Assembly: GCF_900113665.1 (NCBI RefSeq)
Contig: NZ_FOQD01000025.1
Coordinates: 21,739-85,738 of the forward strand
Direction: 5' to 3'
DNA: 64,000 nt
Source: Planctomicrobium piriforme
GTDB taxonomy: Bacteria > Planctomycetota > Planctomycetia > Planctomycetales > Planctomycetaceae
The notes beneath the pieces were generated by a model. It worked only from the letters and a program-made list of their open reading frames with translations. It was not told the origin of the DNA and made no database searches. Below are positions 63,115-64,000 of this stretch, in pieces; the first letter of the stretch is position 1, and every line of letters starts with the position of its first letter. Position numbers and translations under genes: made by a program.

Positions 63115-63150
63115 TTCCCCCTATCCCCTATCCCCTATCCCCTCGCCCCT
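63115..63150. repeat. Tandem CTATCCC spacer repeat
   Basis: At least three direct copies of CTATCCC(C) lie in a C-rich tract just upstream of the sigma factor gene. They are probably slippage-generated spacer sequence. Confidence 0.6.
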
Positions 63151-63211
63151 TAAGATGACCACGTCTTGCTCCGTGGAACGTGATACGACTGTCATCTCGG
63201 AAACCAAAGCC

Positions 63212-63850
63212 ATGCCTGACAATTCCCTGTGGCCTGAGCATGAGCAGACGCGGGAGATGGTGCGTGCGGCGGCCAATGGGGAGCCGGGGGCGGAGAATGC
63301 GCTGCTCGACCGGCACCGGAATGCGCTGCGGCGGCTGATTCAGTTTCGCATGGACCGGCAGATCGCCCGACGAGTGGATGCAAGCGACGTCGTGCAGGAT
63401 GTTCTCCTCGAAGCGAGCAAACGACTTCGCGACTATGTGGCCGACCCGAAGATGCCGTTTCACTTGTGGCTGCGTCAACTGGCGCAGGACCGGATGATCG
63501 ACCTGCACCGCCGGCATCATGCGCAGCGACGGTCGGTCGATCGCGAACAATCGCTGCGGAAGTCGTTTGGCGACCGTTCTTCGCTCGACCTGGCCGGACA
63601 GCTCCAGGATCAGGAACTGACTCCCGCCGCGGCGACGATTCGAAAAGAACTCGAAGAGCGGTTTCTCGAAGCGCTCGATCTGCTGGATGACGCCGACCGC
63701 GAAGTGATCGTGATGCGGCACATCGAACAGCTCGGAAACAGCGAAGTCGCCCAGGCGCTGCAGCTTTCGGAAGCAGCAGCCGGAATGCGCTATCTACGGG
63801 CACTCCGCCGACTCAAAGCGGTGCTGCTGGAACCGGGCGAGAATGTTTAG
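63212..63850 (+). CDS. ECF-type RNA polymerase sigma factor
   Basis: The 212-residue product has region 2 (ENALLDRHRNALRRLIQFRM, ARRVDASDVVQDVLLEASKR, FHLWLRQLAQDRMIDLHRRH) and region 4 (LDLLDDADREVIVMRHIEQL then GNSEVAQALQLSEAAAGMRY). It resembles the planctomycete-expanded ECF groups. ATG 63212 (MPDNSLWPEHEQTREM) is chosen; ATG 63155 is also possible and has no better site. A kinase- or membrane-type partner is expected downstream, outside the window. The C-rich repeat before it may belong to its leader. Confidence 0.88.
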   Translation: MPDNSLWPEHEQTREMVRAAANGEPGAENALLDRHRNALRRLIQFRMDRQIARRVDASDVVQDVLLEASKRLRDYVADPKMPFHLWLRQLAQDRMIDLHRRHHAQRRSVDREQSLRKSFGDRSSLDLAGQLQDQELTPAAATIRKELEERFLEALDLLDDADREVIVMRHIEQLGNSEVAQALQLSEAAAGMRYLRALRRLKAVLLEPGENV

Positions 63851-63851
63851 C

Positions 63852-63870
63852 CGCACACTTCACGTGTGCG
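63852..63870. terminator. Hairpin after the sigma factor gene
   Basis: CGCACAC (63852-63858) pairs with 63864-63870 around TTCAC, two bases after the stop codon. No T run follows, so it may be a REP-like palindrome instead. Confidence 0.4.
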
Positions 63871-64000
63871 TTACAACAGCATGAAAAATCACGCCATCCC
63901 TTGAGTGCGGCTCGGCGGGAGCCTCGCCCCACTGCTGTAAACATTTTCAGCTGGAGTCATCTTTACGTTTCTGCAGGAGTTTCCAAGCCGAGGAGTGTCC

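Noticed and set aside
63115..63150. Short tandem repeat considered as a CRISPR or telomere-like array
   Set aside because: The units are seven to eight bases with no spacers, so simple slippage is enough.

Overview
The window looks like chromosomal DNA of a planctomycete (phylum Planctomycetota). The evidence is the combination of DUF1501 and DUF1549/DUF1553 proteins, planctomycete-style ECF sigma factors, an archaeal-type beta-RFAP synthase for tetrahydromethanopterin, an orphan mraZ, a Flp-like short pilin, and spacers full of short wordy repeats. Composition is moderately GC-rich. There are no rRNA genes, CRISPR arrays or prophages, and the only mobile DNA seen is a decayed IS4-type transposase tail.

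Layout. 1-4 kb: truncated glnA and recA on minus, then ilvN and ilvC on plus. 4-9.7 kb: a secreted glycosidase, then a patch of unusual accessory genes (small membrane protein, GIY-YIG/DUF4357 protein, HEAT-repeat protein) that ends in the transposase remnant, then a glycine-zipper lipoprotein. 10-25.5 kb: a dense signalling island of two divergent arms. It holds three further histidine kinases, a LOV-domain hybrid kinase, stand-alone and double receivers, a membrane-anchored receiver, a NarL-type regulator, a thioredoxin-fold CPC protein fused translationally to a phosphorelay kinase, and a REC-GGDEF cyclase. 25.5-35 kb: tRNA-Leu(GAG), an esterase/SMP-30 fusion, a PilZ protein, a large Ala/Pro-rich envelope protein, a GNAT plus JmjC-like pair, beta-RFAP synthase and a LON-like protein. 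35-43.5 kb: nth facing a minus-strand block of patatin, DUF1501, membrane GTPase, PP2C phosphatase and an ATP-grasp protein. 43.8-49.7 kb: an ECF sigma, putative anti-sigma, coiled-coil, DUF1549/1553 and DUF1501 unit. 49.9-58.2 kb: pilin, POT transporter, SET protein, mraZ, PAP2 phosphatase, SPFH-GYF protein, MobA-like enzyme and a membrane-tethered FlgG-like protein. 58.6-63.85 kb: C39-like peptidase, RLAN/RimK ATP-grasp, GCS2-type ligase, N-formylglutamate amidohydrolase-like enzyme and an ECF sigma factor.

The most interesting candidates are (a) the 58.6-63.1 kb set, which looks like a peptide or amide-ligation pathway with its own hydrolases, and (b) the 10-25.5 kb signalling island, where a blue-light LOV kinase, a redox-type CPC protein/membrane kinase pair and a c-di-GMP cyclase sit together. 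All functions are inferred from sequence reading alone, and no database searches were run.
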